Origin: an uncultured Prevotellaceae bacterium
Lineage (GTDB): Bacteria > Bacteroidota > Bacteroidia > Bacteroidales > Bacteroidaceae
Length of the DNA: 32,608 nt
NCBI GenBank assembly: GCA_902771785.1
Contig: CACXYH010000028.1
Location: 1-32,608 of the forward strand
Reading direction: 5' to 3'
In this document: positions 1 through 7,343 of the stretch, piece after piece
How the letters are laid out: each line of letters begins with the position of its first letter
Position numbering within the stretch: the first letter of the stretch is position 1
Notes under the pieces: model-generated
The model's input: the letters and a program-made list of their open reading frames with translations, nothing else
What the model was told of the DNA's origin: nothing
Database searches by the model: none
Translations under genes and position numbers: made by a program

Positions 1-1
1 T

Positions 2-1966
2 GGCGGTCTTGTCGCCTCAAATAACGGAAGCGTCACCATCAGCGGCTGCGTGTTCGACGGTTCGTTCGTTGCCACTGTTGCCCATACCAACCAGTACGGA
101 ACTACATTTTGTGGTGGACTCGTTGGATATTGTGGTGAGAACACGTCAACAACTATCACAAATTCACTTGTGGCCCCCACCAGCGTGTCCGAGGGCATGG
201 TTAGTAAGACCTTCGTAGGCTATAGTGATGGCTCCAGTACTCTTAATATCACCAACAGCTACTTCGTAGCCACCACCAACCTGCCCGGCAATGAGGGTAC
301 GCAGGCCGTGGCCGCCGCCACTGCCACTGCCAACCTCGGCGACCTGGTGCAGGACTACGGCATGGTGATGGCATACCAGAACGGCATCTTCTACGACGGC
401 ACTTACTACATGGTTCCCGCCACCCTCAGCGGCAGCGGCACGGAACCTGCCCCATATACCATCAGCAGTCTCTACGAGTGGAACTCCTTCGCTTACCATG
501 TCAACAACGGCACCACCTTCAGCGGCAAGACCGTGAAGTTGACCGATGACATCAGCGTCGAGACGATGGCGGGCGTATGGTCTGACACGCAGTCAGAGCG
601 ACGTGTCTTCAGCGGCACATTCGACGGCGACGGCCACACGCTGACCATCAACGTGAGCAACCAGGGCCGCTTCGCCGCACCGTTCAAGTGCGTCAGCGAC
701 GCCACCATCAGGAACCTGCGCACGGCGGGCACTATCGACGGCACGGGCAACAGCGACGGCAAACTGCTGGCAGGCATCGTGGGCGTCAGCTTCGGCAACA
801 CGACCATCAGCGGCTGCGTCAGCAGCGTGACGCTCACCACCGCCTTCGGCACGGACGCCGCCCTCGCTGGCCTCGTGGCCGGAACGAAAAGCGGCAGCCT
901 CACCATCGATGGCTGCGTATTCGACGGCTCGATGACGGGCGCCAGCAACACCCGTTGCGCCGGCATCGCGGGCTTTGAGTACGAAGCCACCACGACCACC
1001 ATCACGAACACCCTTTTCGCCCCGGCGACGCTGACCGTCTCCACCACGGACGACACCTACACGAAGACCTTCACCCGCGACGGTGACGCCACCATCACCA
1101 ACTGCTACTACACCAAGGTTCTCGGCGCGGCGCAGGGCACGCAGGCCATAGTCGCCATTACCGCCCCGACCGACCTCAGCAACCTGGTTGAGGACTACGG
1201 CATGGTGAAGGCCTACGCGCACGGCATCCTCGTCGGCGGCACGTACTACGGCGTATCCGCCGGTAACGTCTCCCTCGCCGACGACGATGACAACAGCACG
1301 AAAATCAGCAACGCTGGCCGCACGCTCTACAAGGACGGCGCATGGAACACCATCTGCCTGCCCTTCGACGTGACCATCGCCGGTTCGCCCCTCGACGGAG
1401 CCACCGCCCGCGCCCTCGAATCGGCCAGCATCAGCGGCTCGACGCTCACGCTCACCTTCGGCGACGCCGTGACGACGCTTGAGGCCGGCACACCTTATAT
1501 TATTAAGTGGGCCAGCGGCGACAACATCGTCAGCCCCGTGTTCAGCGGCGTGACCATCGACGCTGATGCCGACGGCAGCTATGACACCAAGACCGCCTCG
1601 CCCGCCGTCACCACCGACGAGCGCGTCCGCTTCCTCGGCACCTACAAGAGCACGACCTTCGACGCCGAGGACAAGAGCATCCTGCTGATGGGTGGCGAGA
1701 ACATGCTCTTCTATCCCACCACGGGTGCAGGCCTCGGTGCGCAGCGCGCCTACTTCAAGATTGGCGATGACGGTGCAGCTGGCGCCCGCCTGAAGGCGTT
1801 CCGCATCAACTTCGGCGACGATGAGACCAGCGGAATCCTCTCTCTGTCTAAGGATTCGAGGAGCGCAGGAGAGTCTTGGTTCACCCTCGACGGCCGCAAG
1901 CTCGACGGCAAGCCCACCCGTAAGGGCCTCTACATCAACAATGGCGTCAAGGTCGTGATTAAGTGA
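2..1966 (+). CDS. GLUG-like repeat surface protein, 3' part (5' end outside window)
   Basis: The frame is open from the first bases, so this is the C-terminal ~654 residues of a larger protein. It is built from beta-rich repeats: G-G-L-V-A/G blocks followed by I-T/S-N/G-C and F-x-G strands, as in GLUG-motif and adhesin-like proteins. One full unit can be measured: the block at 2-412 (VTISGCVFDGS ... EDYGMV-type end) recurs at 866-1255, a period of about 288 residues. A further domain follows (WNTICLPFDVT at about 1343-1375), a type common in large Prevotella surface proteins. The C-terminus (W-F-T-L-D-G-R-K-L ... GLYINNGVKVVIK) resembles Bacteroidota C-terminal sorting domains of type IX-like secretion. 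Cell-surface or secreted location is inferred from this. The ligand and role are unknown. Composition is rich in Thr, Ser, Asp and Gly. A GTG at 50 is only an internal codon. Confidence 0.8.
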   Translation, partial: GGLVASNNGSVTISGCVFDGSFVATVAHTNQYGTTFCGGLVGYCGENTSTTITNSLVAPTSVSEGMVSKTFVGYSDGSSTLNITNSYFVATTNLPGNEGTQAVAAATATANLGDLVQDYGMVMAYQNGIFYDGTYYMVPATLSGSGTEPAPYTISSLYEWNSFAYHVNNGTTFSGKTVKLTDDISVETMAGVWSDTQSERRVFSGTFDGDGHTLTINVSNQGRFAAPFKCVSDATIRNLRTAGTIDGTGNSDGKLLAGIVGVSFGNTTISGCVSSVTLTTAFGTDAALAGLVAGTKSGSLTIDGCVFDGSMTGASNTRCAGIAGFEYEATTTTITNTLFAPATLTVSTTDDTYTKTFTRDGDATITNCYYTKVLGAAQGTQAIVAITAPTDLSNLVEDYGMVKAYAHGILVGGTYYGVSAGNVSLADDDDNSTKISNAGRTLYKDGAWNTICLPFDVTIAGSPLDGATARALESASISGSTLTLTFGDAVTTLEAGTPYIIKWASGDNIVSPVFSGVTIDADADGSYDTKTASPAVTTDERVRFLGTYKSTTFDAEDKSILLMGGENMLFYPTTGAGLGAQRAYFKIGDDGAAGARLKAFRINFGDDETSGILSLSKDSRSAGESWFTLDGRKLDGKPTRKGLYINNGVKVVIK

Positions 1967-2029
1967 GCGAAGCTCAGGGTCGTGATAAAGTAAATAAGGT
2001 AATGATAAAGTAATAAAACAATAAAGACA

Positions 2030-2611
2030 ATGCAAAGAAACAAAATCTTTTCCCGGCTGCTGAGCCTGCTGCTGATGGCCGCAGCCGCCACCACGTTCAC
2101 CGCCTGCAGCAGCGACGACGATGACAACGACAGCACTGCCAAGCAGTACGACGACCTAGAATACTTCCAGAAAGCCCTGTGCGACCTCGACGCCAACGGC
2201 AACCTGGTCGGCTACAAGGTGGGCACCGTGCTCTACGAGAGCGAGCCGCAGCACCTCTACATCGGTGTGGACAACATCGAGGAGGCCGCCCGTCAGTTCG
2301 CCGCCTGGATGTCGCCCGAAGTGAAGCTCGGCGACATCACCCCCACCGTCCGCGAACTCACCGCACAGCTCGCCGACAAGCAGGGCAAGTCGCAAGGCAC
2401 CATCTACTTCCGTGCCGGCACCGACCCCGTTGTGGCTGAGGTCACCGCCAGCAGCGGCACCCAGCTGAAGTTCGTCAGCCGCATCACCTTCCTGCTCAAG
2501 AGCGCCTGGCCTCAGAACTCCGGCGACGAAGCCCTGGGCATCGACACTAACCTGGGCAACGACGACGGTCTCGGCATCAACGGTGAGCCTGGCAGCACCT
2601 GGGGACGCTAA
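2030..2611 (+). CDS. Small predicted lipoprotein of unknown function
   Basis: This 193-residue protein starts with a classic lipoprotein signal: MQRNKIFSR, a hydrophobic stretch, then the lipobox TACSS with Cys26 as the probable lipidated residue. An acidic run after the Cys (SSDDDDND) matches the type of sequence that follows exported outer-membrane lipoprotein cysteines in Bacteroidota. The mature part has no motif I recognise. It has an alternating helix/strand look and a Gly/Asp/Asn-rich C-terminus (GNDDGLGINGEPGSTWGR). It follows the surface-repeat protein by 63 bp on the same strand, so the two may be co-transcribed and the lipoprotein may work with it; that is inference. The upstream sequence is A-rich with no Shine-Dalgarno, normal for the phylum. 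Confidence 0.75.
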   Translation: MQRNKIFSRLLSLLLMAAAATTFTACSSDDDDNDSTAKQYDDLEYFQKALCDLDANGNLVGYKVGTVLYESEPQHLYIGVDNIEEAARQFAAWMSPEVKLGDITPTVRELTAQLADKQGKSQGTIYFRAGTDPVVAEVTASSGTQLKFVSRITFLLKSAWPQNSGDEALGIDTNLGNDDGLGINGEPGSTWGR

Positions 2612-2647
2612 GAACTCCGGGCGACTCACTGCTATGATTACGATGCC

Positions 2648-2775
2648 GAAGGGGCACTTTGACTACCTCGAAGTGCCCCTTTGACCATACCGAAGTGCCC
2701 CTTTGACTACCTCGAAGTGCCCCTTTGACCATGCCTAAGGGGCACTTTGACCATGCCGAAGGGAAACTTCGGCAG
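2648..2775. repeat. Six-unit 22-bp-register repeat cluster with mixed orientation
   Basis: The core AAGTGCCCCTT occurs forward at 2671, 2693 and 2715, and as its reverse complement AAGGGGCACTT at 2649 and 2737, with a degenerate sixth copy at 2759. All copies fall in one 22-bp register. The linkers alternate between TTGACTACCTC and TTGACCAT(A/G)CC. The cluster lies between two convergent genes. Opposed copies can pair into hairpins, so a terminator or processing role is possible. Confidence 0.8.
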
Positions 2776-2801
2776 CGAAGAAAGTGGCAATTTTCTCGTT
2801 C

Positions 2802-2842
2802 GTCGTTCACTACCACCATATATGTAGGTGGTAGTGAACGAC
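2802..2842. terminator. Perfect 16-bp-stem hairpin between convergent genes
   Basis: GTCGTTCACTACCACC (2802-2817) pairs perfectly with 2827-2842 across a 9-nt AT-rich loop. It sits 13 bp before the stop of the minus-strand exporter gene and downstream of the plus-strand lipoprotein. No clear T-run follows on either strand, so it is a probable bidirectional terminator or mRNA 3'-end stabiliser rather than a textbook intrinsic terminator. Confidence 0.55.
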
Positions 2843-2854
2843 ATCGCTCTCTCG

Positions 2855-4720
2855 CTACACCTGCTGCATGTCGTGCAGGTGCTTGTAGTAGCCGTTGCGG
2901 GCCAGGAGCTCGTCGTGGGTGCCGCGCTCTACGATGCGACCCTCGTGGAGCACGCAGATTTCGTCGGCATGCTTGATGGTGGAGAGGCGGTGGGCAATGG
3001 CGATGGTGGTGCGGGTCTTCATGAGGCGCTCCAGGGCGTCTTGCACCAGCCGCTCGCTCTCGGTGTCGAGGGCCGAGGTGGCCTCGTCTAATATTAAGAT
3101 GGGCGGGTTCTTCAGGATGGCGCGGGCTATGCTGACGCGCTGGCGCTGGCCGCCGGAGAGCCGACCGCCTCGGTCGCCGATGCAGGTGTCGAAGCCCTGC
3201 TCGCTCTGCTGGATGAAGTCGTAGGCATTGGCGATGCGGGCGGCCTCTTCTATCTGCTGTTGCGTGGCATCGTCGACGCCGAAGGCAATGTTGTTGCGGA
3301 ACGAGTCGTTGAAGAGAATGGCCTCCTGATTGACGTTGCCGATGAGCTGGCGCAGGTCGTGCAGGCCCAGGTCGCGGACGTTGATGCCGTCGATGAGCAC
3401 TTCGCCCTCCTGCACATCGTAGTAGCGCGGAATGAGGTCGACGAGCGTCGACTTGCCCGAACCCGATTGCCCCACGAGGGCAATCGTCTTGCCTTTGGGG
3501 ATGACGAGGTTCACGTCGCGCAGCACCCACTGCATTCCTGAGTCGTCAGACTCGCCTGCCCGTGGCCTTTCGCCGTAGCGGAAGCTGACGTGGCGCAGCT
3601 CTATCTGGTGCTCGAACGAGCTGATGTGGCGCGGTTGCGGTGCCTCGCTGATGTTGTTCTCGGCCATGAGTATCTTGTCGATGCGCTCCATCGAGGCCAG
3701 TCCCTTTGGAATGTTGTAGCTGGCCTTCGAGAAATCTTTCAGCGGCTGGATGATGGAGTAGAGGATGACCATGTAGTAGATGAACGTGGGACCGGTGATG
3801 GCGTGGCCCGAAAGCACGAGCACACCGCCGAACCACAGCACGATGACTATCATCAGCGTGCCCAGGAACTCGCTCATGGGGTGGGCCAGCGACTGGCGTA
3901 TGTTCACCCGCATGATGTCGTTGCGATAGTGAGAGTTCACGCGGTCGAAGCGCTCGTTCATCTTCTCCTCGGCACAGAAGGCCTTGATGATGCGCAGTCC
4001 GCCCAGCGTTTCCTCTACCTGGCTCATCGTGTCGCTCCACAGGGCTTGCGCCTCGATGCTCTGCCGCTTCAGCTTGCGGCCCACAATGCCCATGAACCAG
4101 CCGAAGAGGGGCACGAAGACGATGGTGAAGAGCGTGAGCTGCCAGCTGACGAAGAGCAGCGTTGAGAAATAGGCCACGATGAGTATGGGGTTCTTGAACA
4201 GCATCTCGAGCGACGCCATGATGCTCGACTCCACCTCCTGCACGTCGCCGCTCATGCGGGCAATAATGTCGCCCTTGCGCTCCTCGCTGAAGAAACCCAG
4301 CGGCAACGACGTGATTTTCTGATAGAGCTGGTTGCGAATGTCGCGGACGACGCCCGTGCGGATGGGCACGATGCAGGCCGACGTCAGGAAATAGGCTCCC
4401 GTCTTGAGGAAGGTGGTGGCTGCCAGGAACAGGCCGATGAACAGCAGCGTGGTGGTGGGGCCGAAGCTGGCAATGAGACCATTCACGTAGTAGTTCAGGT
4501 TATTCATGAGCACCGCCTGCGCGTTGCCCCAATCCCAGGCCATCAGCTCGGTGGCTGCTTCGGCATCGCCCGTCTGGAACAAGATTTGCAGGATGGGAAT
4601 GAGGGCGGCAAACGAGAAGATGTTGAGCACCGCCGAGAGAATGTTGAACACTACCGACAACACCAGGTAGCGTTTGTAGGGAGGCACAAATCGCCTCAGC
4701 ACTTGCATAAACTCTTTCAT
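2855..4720 (-). CDS. ABC exporter (fused membrane and ATPase domains), MsbA-like
   Basis: At 621 residues this is a half-size ABC exporter that would act as a homodimer in the inner membrane. Residues 1-330 form the six-helix transmembrane domain. Residues ~372-615 are the ATPase with all key motifs: Walker A GQSGSGKST (417-425), Q-loop Gln465, signature LSGGQ (521-525), Walker B ILILDE (541-546) and H-loop His577. The family includes MsbA-type lipid A flippases and multidrug exporters. An MsbA-like lipid role is plausible for a housekeeping copy next to miaB, but the substrate cannot be read from sequence. The start codon overlaps the miaB stop by 4 bp (ATGA), so the two are translationally coupled and share the promoter at 6067-6074. 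Confidence 0.88.
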   Translation of the reverse strand: MKEFMQVLRRFVPPYKRYLVLSVVFNILSAVLNIFSFAALIPILQILFQTGDAEAATELMAWDWGNAQAVLMNNLNYYVNGLIASFGPTTTLLFIGLFLAATTFLKTGAYFLTSACIVPIRTGVVRDIRNQLYQKITSLPLGFFSEERKGDIIARMSGDVQEVESSIMASLEMLFKNPILIVAYFSTLLFVSWQLTLFTIVFVPLFGWFMGIVGRKLKRQSIEAQALWSDTMSQVEETLGGLRIIKAFCAEEKMNERFDRVNSHYRNDIMRVNIRQSLAHPMSEFLGTLMIVIVLWFGGVLVLSGHAITGPTFIYYMVILYSIIQPLKDFSKASYNIPKGLASMERIDKILMAENNISEAPQPRHISSFEHQIELRHVSFRYGERPRAGESDDSGMQWVLRDVNLVIPKGKTIALVGQSGSGKSTLVDLIPRYYDVQEGEVLIDGINVRDLGLHDLRQLIGNVNQEAILFNDSFRNNIAFGVDDATQQQIEEAARIANAYDFIQQSEQGFDTCIGDRGGRLSGGQRQRVSIARAILKNPPILILDEATSALDTESERLVQDALERLMKTRTTIAIAHRLSTIKHADEICVLHEGRIVERGTHDELLARNGYYKHLHDMQQV

Positions 4721-6045
4721 ACGCTTTCGCCTAATAAGGTTGCACTTGTACTGCCTACGATGCGCACGCGGACGGTCTCGCCGATGTGGTGGCTGCCCTT
4801 ATTGAACACCACCATCTTGTTTTGCTCGGTGCGTCCGCACAGCTGCTCACGGCTCCGCTTTGAGAATCCCTCTACGAGCACGTCGAACTCGCGGCCTTCG
4901 TCTTTCTTATTCTGCTGGGCCGAAATCTCGGTCTGCAGCGCGATGAGCTCGTTCAGCCGGCGCAGCTTCACCTCTTCGGGCACGTCGTCGGGCAGGTGTT
5001 TCGAGGCATAGGTGCCGGGCCGCTCGCTATACTTGAACATGAAGGCCGAGTCGTAGCCCACCTCGCGCATGAGCGAGAGGCTGAGCTGGTGGTCTTCTTC
5101 GGTCTCTGAGTGATATCCCACGAAAATGTCGGTAGAAAGACCGCAGTCGGGAACGATGCGGCGAATGGCGGCTACGCGGTCAAGGTACCATTCGCGGGTG
5201 TACTTGCGGTTCATGAGTTTCAGAATACGGTCGGAACCGCTTTGCACGGGCAGGTGGATGTGGCGGCACACGTTGGGCATCTCGGCAATGACCCGCAGCG
5301 TCTCGTCGCTCATGTCCTTGGGATGCGAGGTGGTGAAACGGACGCGCATCTGGGGTGCCTCCAAGGCCACCAGGCGCAACAGCTCGGCAAAGGTGACGTC
5401 GGCACTGCCGCACTCCTTCGCTCCTTCGCACCTGTACGAGTTTACGTTCTGTCCCAGCAGCGTCACCTCCTTGAAGCCGCGGTCGCGCAGGTCGCGCACT
5501 TCGCGCAGAATGCTCTCCACGTCTCTGGAACGCTCGCGTCCTCGGGTGTAGGGCACGATGCAGTAGTGGCAGAAGTTGTTGCAGCCGCGCATGATGCTCA
5601 CGTAGCCCCCGATTTTGTGGCCCAGTCCGATGCGTTGCGGAACGACGTCGCGATAGGTCTCGCTCAGCGACAGCTCGATGTTCATGGCCTTGTGGCCCGC
5701 TTCGGCCTGGGCTATCAGGTCGGGGAGCGACAGGTAGGCATCGGGCCCCGCCACGAGGTCGGCTCCATGCTTCGCGAGCAGGTCGTCTTTCACGCGTTCG
5801 GCCATGCAGCCCAGCACGCCGACGATGAGTCGGCGCGAGCGTTTCATGGCGCCCAGCGCCTCCAGGCGGTGATAGATTTTCTGCTCGGCATTGTCGCGCA
5901 CCGAGCAGGTGTTCAGGAATACGGCATCGGCCTCGTCAATATTGTCGCAGGTCTCATAGCCGGCCATCTGCATGACCGAGGCCACAACCTCAGAGTCGGC
6001 CACGTTCATCTGGCAGCCATAGGTTTCGATATAGAGTTTCTTCAT
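4717..6045 (-). CDS. miaB: tRNA-2-methylthio-N6-dimethylallyladenosine synthase MiaB
   Basis: Radical-SAM methylthiotransferase that adds a methylthio group to i6A37 of tRNAs reading UNN codons, using two [4Fe-4S] clusters. In the 442-residue product (start at 6045) the N-terminal cluster cysteines are Cys11, Cys47 and Cys80, starting with the hallmark YIETYGCQMN. The radical-SAM motif is GCNNFCHYC, with Cys155, Cys159 and Cys162, followed by VPYTRGRERSR. A C-terminal TRAM-like segment follows (E-G-x-S-K-R-S ... VFN). An in-frame ATG at 6093 would add 16 residues but lies upstream of the TACCTTTG box at 6067-6074, so it cannot be in the transcript; 6045 gives the canonical MKKLYIETYGCQMN start. 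First gene of a two-gene operon with the ABC exporter. Confidence 0.96.
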   Translation of the reverse strand: MKKLYIETYGCQMNVADSEVVASVMQMAGYETCDNIDEADAVFLNTCSVRDNAEQKIYHRLEALGAMKRSRRLIVGVLGCMAERVKDDLLAKHGADLVAGPDAYLSLPDLIAQAEAGHKAMNIELSLSETYRDVVPQRIGLGHKIGGYVSIMRGCNNFCHYCIVPYTRGRERSRDVESILREVRDLRDRGFKEVTLLGQNVNSYRCEGAKECGSADVTFAELLRLVALEAPQMRVRFTTSHPKDMSDETLRVIAEMPNVCRHIHLPVQSGSDRILKLMNRKYTREWYLDRVAAIRRIVPDCGLSTDIFVGYHSETEEDHQLSLSLMREVGYDSAFMFKYSERPGTYASKHLPDDVPEEVKLRRLNELIALQTEISAQQNKKDEGREFDVLVEGFSKRSREQLCGRTEQNKMVVFNKGSHHIGETVRVRIVGSTSATLLGESV

Positions 6046-6066
6046 GACTAAGCGGGAATTTTGCTG

Positions 6067-6074
6067 CAAAGGTA
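6067..6074 (-). promoter_or_regulatory. Promoter -7 box TACCTTTG for miaB
   Basis: On the minus strand TACCTTTG lies 22 bp upstream of the miaB start and matches the Bacteroidota TANNTTTG -7 element. It faces the yitT promoter, with 51 bp between box starts. Confidence 0.8.
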
Positions 6075-6117
6075 CTAATAATTTATAATTCATAATTCAT
6101 AATTCATAATTATTTTC

Positions 6118-6125
6118 TACCTTTG
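6118..6125 (+). promoter_or_regulatory. Promoter -7 box TACCTTTG for the YitT gene
   Basis: TACCTTTG 22 bp upstream of the ATG at 6148. It is a perfect TANNTTTG -7 box, divergent from the miaB promoter. Confidence 0.8.
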
Positions 6126-6147
6126 CAGCCAAAAAGCAAGTAATACA

Positions 6148-7050
6148 ATGGAAAAAGTGAGGGTAGACAAAGCCTACGTCTTCAATGAGGTGAAGGACTA
6201 TTTGATGATAACCATTGCCATGCTGTCGTACTGCATAGGCTGGTCGGTATTCCTGTTGCCCAACAATATTACTACGGGCGGTGTGCCGGGCATCTCGTCG
6301 CTGCTCTTCTGGGGGCTGGGCATTCCCGTGCAGACCAGCTACTTTGCCATCAATGCCGTGTTGCTGATTATTGCACTCAGGGTGCTGGGCTTGCAGTTCT
6401 GCGTGAAGACCATCTACGCGGTAGCGGTGCTGACCGTGGCGCTGACGGTATTCCAAAGTCACTACCACGGACACCTGCTGAGCGATCAGCCCTTCATGGC
6501 CAGCATTATCGGTGCTGCGTTCTGCGGATGCGGCGTCGGGCTGGGCCTGGGCAGTAATGGCTCCACCGGAGGTACCGATATCATCGCTGCTATTGTCAAC
6601 AAGTACCGTGACATCTCGCTGGGCCGCGTCATCCTGATTTGCGACGTGGTCATTATTTCAAGCAGCTATCTGGTGCTGAAAGACTGGGAAAAGGTGATTT
6701 ATGGCTACGTGGTGCTCTATGTGACGGCTTTCTGCATCGACCAGGTGGTGAACTCCATGCGCCGTTCGGTGCAATTCTTCATCATCAGCGACAAGTATCA
6801 GGAAATAGGCGAGCGCATCAACAAGGAGCCCCATCGTGGTTGCACGGTGATCAATGCGCAAGGCTTCTATTCGGGCAAGGACGTGAAAATGCTCTTCGTG
6901 CTGGCAAAACGTCGGCAAAGCGACCTCATCTTCCGTATTATCAACGAGATAGACCCTACTGCATTCGTTTCGCAGAGTGCCGTCATTGGTGTCTATGGCG
7001 AGGGATTCGACCGTTTCAAGGTGAGGCGGAAGAGCGTGAAAGAGAAGTAA
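6148..7050 (+). CDS. YitT-family multi-pass membrane protein
   Basis: The 300-residue protein has an N-terminal membrane domain with about five or six hydrophobic segments (residues ~15-190). It carries the family's conserved glycine-rich stretches LLPNNITTGGVPGISSLL (about 37-54) and LGSNGSTGGTDIIA (about 135-148). A soluble C-terminal domain (DUF2179-like, residues ~205-290) contains the typical GCTVI-x-AQGFYSGKDVKML region. YitT proteins are widespread inner-membrane proteins with no firmly established substrate; some have been proposed to be transporters. It has its own promoter and stands alone. Downstream lies a hairpin shared with the convergent small gene. Confidence 0.9.
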   Translation: MEKVRVDKAYVFNEVKDYLMITIAMLSYCIGWSVFLLPNNITTGGVPGISSLLFWGLGIPVQTSYFAINAVLLIIALRVLGLQFCVKTIYAVAVLTVALTVFQSHYHGHLLSDQPFMASIIGAAFCGCGVGLGLGSNGSTGGTDIIAAIVNKYRDISLGRVILICDVVIISSSYLVLKDWEKVIYGYVVLYVTAFCIDQVVNSMRRSVQFFIISDKYQEIGERINKEPHRGCTVINAQGFYSGKDVKMLFVLAKRRQSDLIFRIINEIDPTAFVSQSAVIGVYGEGFDRFKVRRKSVKEK

Positions 7051-7060
7051 AGAGTCAAAG

Positions 7061-7100
7061 AAAAAAAGAGTGCGGTATGAATCGCTCACCCCGCACTCCT
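7061..7100 (-). terminator. Intrinsic terminator of the 31-residue peptide gene
   Basis: Read on the minus strand, AGTGCGG (7092-7098) pairs with CCGCACT (7073-7079) and the stem is followed by a TTTTTTTCTTT run. The stem begins 4 nt after the small gene's stop. On the plus strand the same stem lies downstream of the yitT stop but has only a poor T-tail. Confidence 0.8.
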
Positions 7101-7101
7101 T

Positions 7102-7197
7102 TCAACGGATGTTGGTGTGTGTCAGTGTGATGATGCTTAAAACCATTGCCACTGCTACCGTTACCAACATGGCCGTCGTTTGAAAATCTAATAACAT
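7102..7197 (-). CDS. 31-residue hydrophobic membrane peptide in its own transcription unit
   Basis: The peptide starts MLLDFQTTAM and has one continuous hydrophobic helix (residues ~9-26, LVTVAVAMVLSIITL) with a polar, basic C-terminus (THTNIR). It is too short for ordinary gene calling, but its surroundings are those of a real gene: a TACCTTTG promoter (7266-7273) with TTG 20 bp upstream, a ~60-nt leader with a 7-bp hairpin, and an intrinsic terminator starting just after the stop. A longer in-frame reading from 7326 begins upstream of the promoter box and is rejected. I do not recognise the family. Alternatives are a leader-type regulatory RNA that happens to contain an ORF, or a single-helix subunit of a larger membrane complex. 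Confidence 0.55.
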   Translation of the reverse strand: MLLDFQTTAMLVTVAVAMVLSIITLTHTNIR

Positions 7198-7241
7198 AAT
7201 CTTTACCTTAAATCTATAAACTACTAACCTAATGAATAACG

Positions 7242-7260
7242 AACAATCATCGCGATTGTT
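7242..7260 (-). other. Leader hairpin upstream of the 31-residue peptide gene
   Basis: AACAATC and GATTGTT form a perfect 7-bp stem around a 5-nt loop (7249-7253), within the first ~20 nt of the predicted transcript. It could protect the 5' end of the RNA or regulate it. Confidence 0.5.
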
Positions 7261-7265
7261 GGGTG

Positions 7266-7273
7266 CAAAGGTA
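7266..7273 (-). promoter_or_regulatory. Promoter -7 box TACCTTTG for the 31-residue peptide gene
   Basis: On the minus strand, TACCTTTG is preceded 20 bp upstream by TTG (in CCTTGCG), matching TTG-N20-TANNTTTG. Nothing else on this strand within 200 bp could use it. Confidence 0.75.
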
Positions 7274-7343
7274 TGTGTTTTTGCGAGGGTGCGCAAGGAA
7301 AAACAGACCGATTTCTGACACAGCAATTATTATTTGACGTAAG

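Larger units (their letters stand above)
6064..6130. repeat. 67-bp divergent promoter module, copy A
   Basis: Two outward TANNTTTG boxes flank an AT-rich core with a 7-bp tandem repeat (AATTCAT x3, at about 6087-6109). The reverse complement matches 27543-27609 at about 60 of 67 positions without gaps, so this is a dispersed repeat and not only a chance promoter pair. Confidence 0.8.

Noticed and set aside
593-2035. Long open frame (about 480 codons) on the minus strand opposite the surface-repeat gene
   Set aside because: The sequence is Val/Ala/Gly/Glu-rich with no motif; it is a GC-driven antisense shadow of the repeat-rich plus-strand gene.
2648-2775. CRISPR array
   Set aside because: The units are contiguous 22-bp blocks with linkers that repeat, not unique spacers, and no cas gene is present.
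6046-6093. 16-residue N-terminal extension of MiaB
   Set aside because: It includes the promoter -7 box and lacks conservation with the canonical MKKLYIETYGCQMN start.
7198-7326. 43-residue N-terminal extension of the small membrane peptide
   Set aside because: It starts upstream of the TACCTTTG promoter and contains the leader hairpin.
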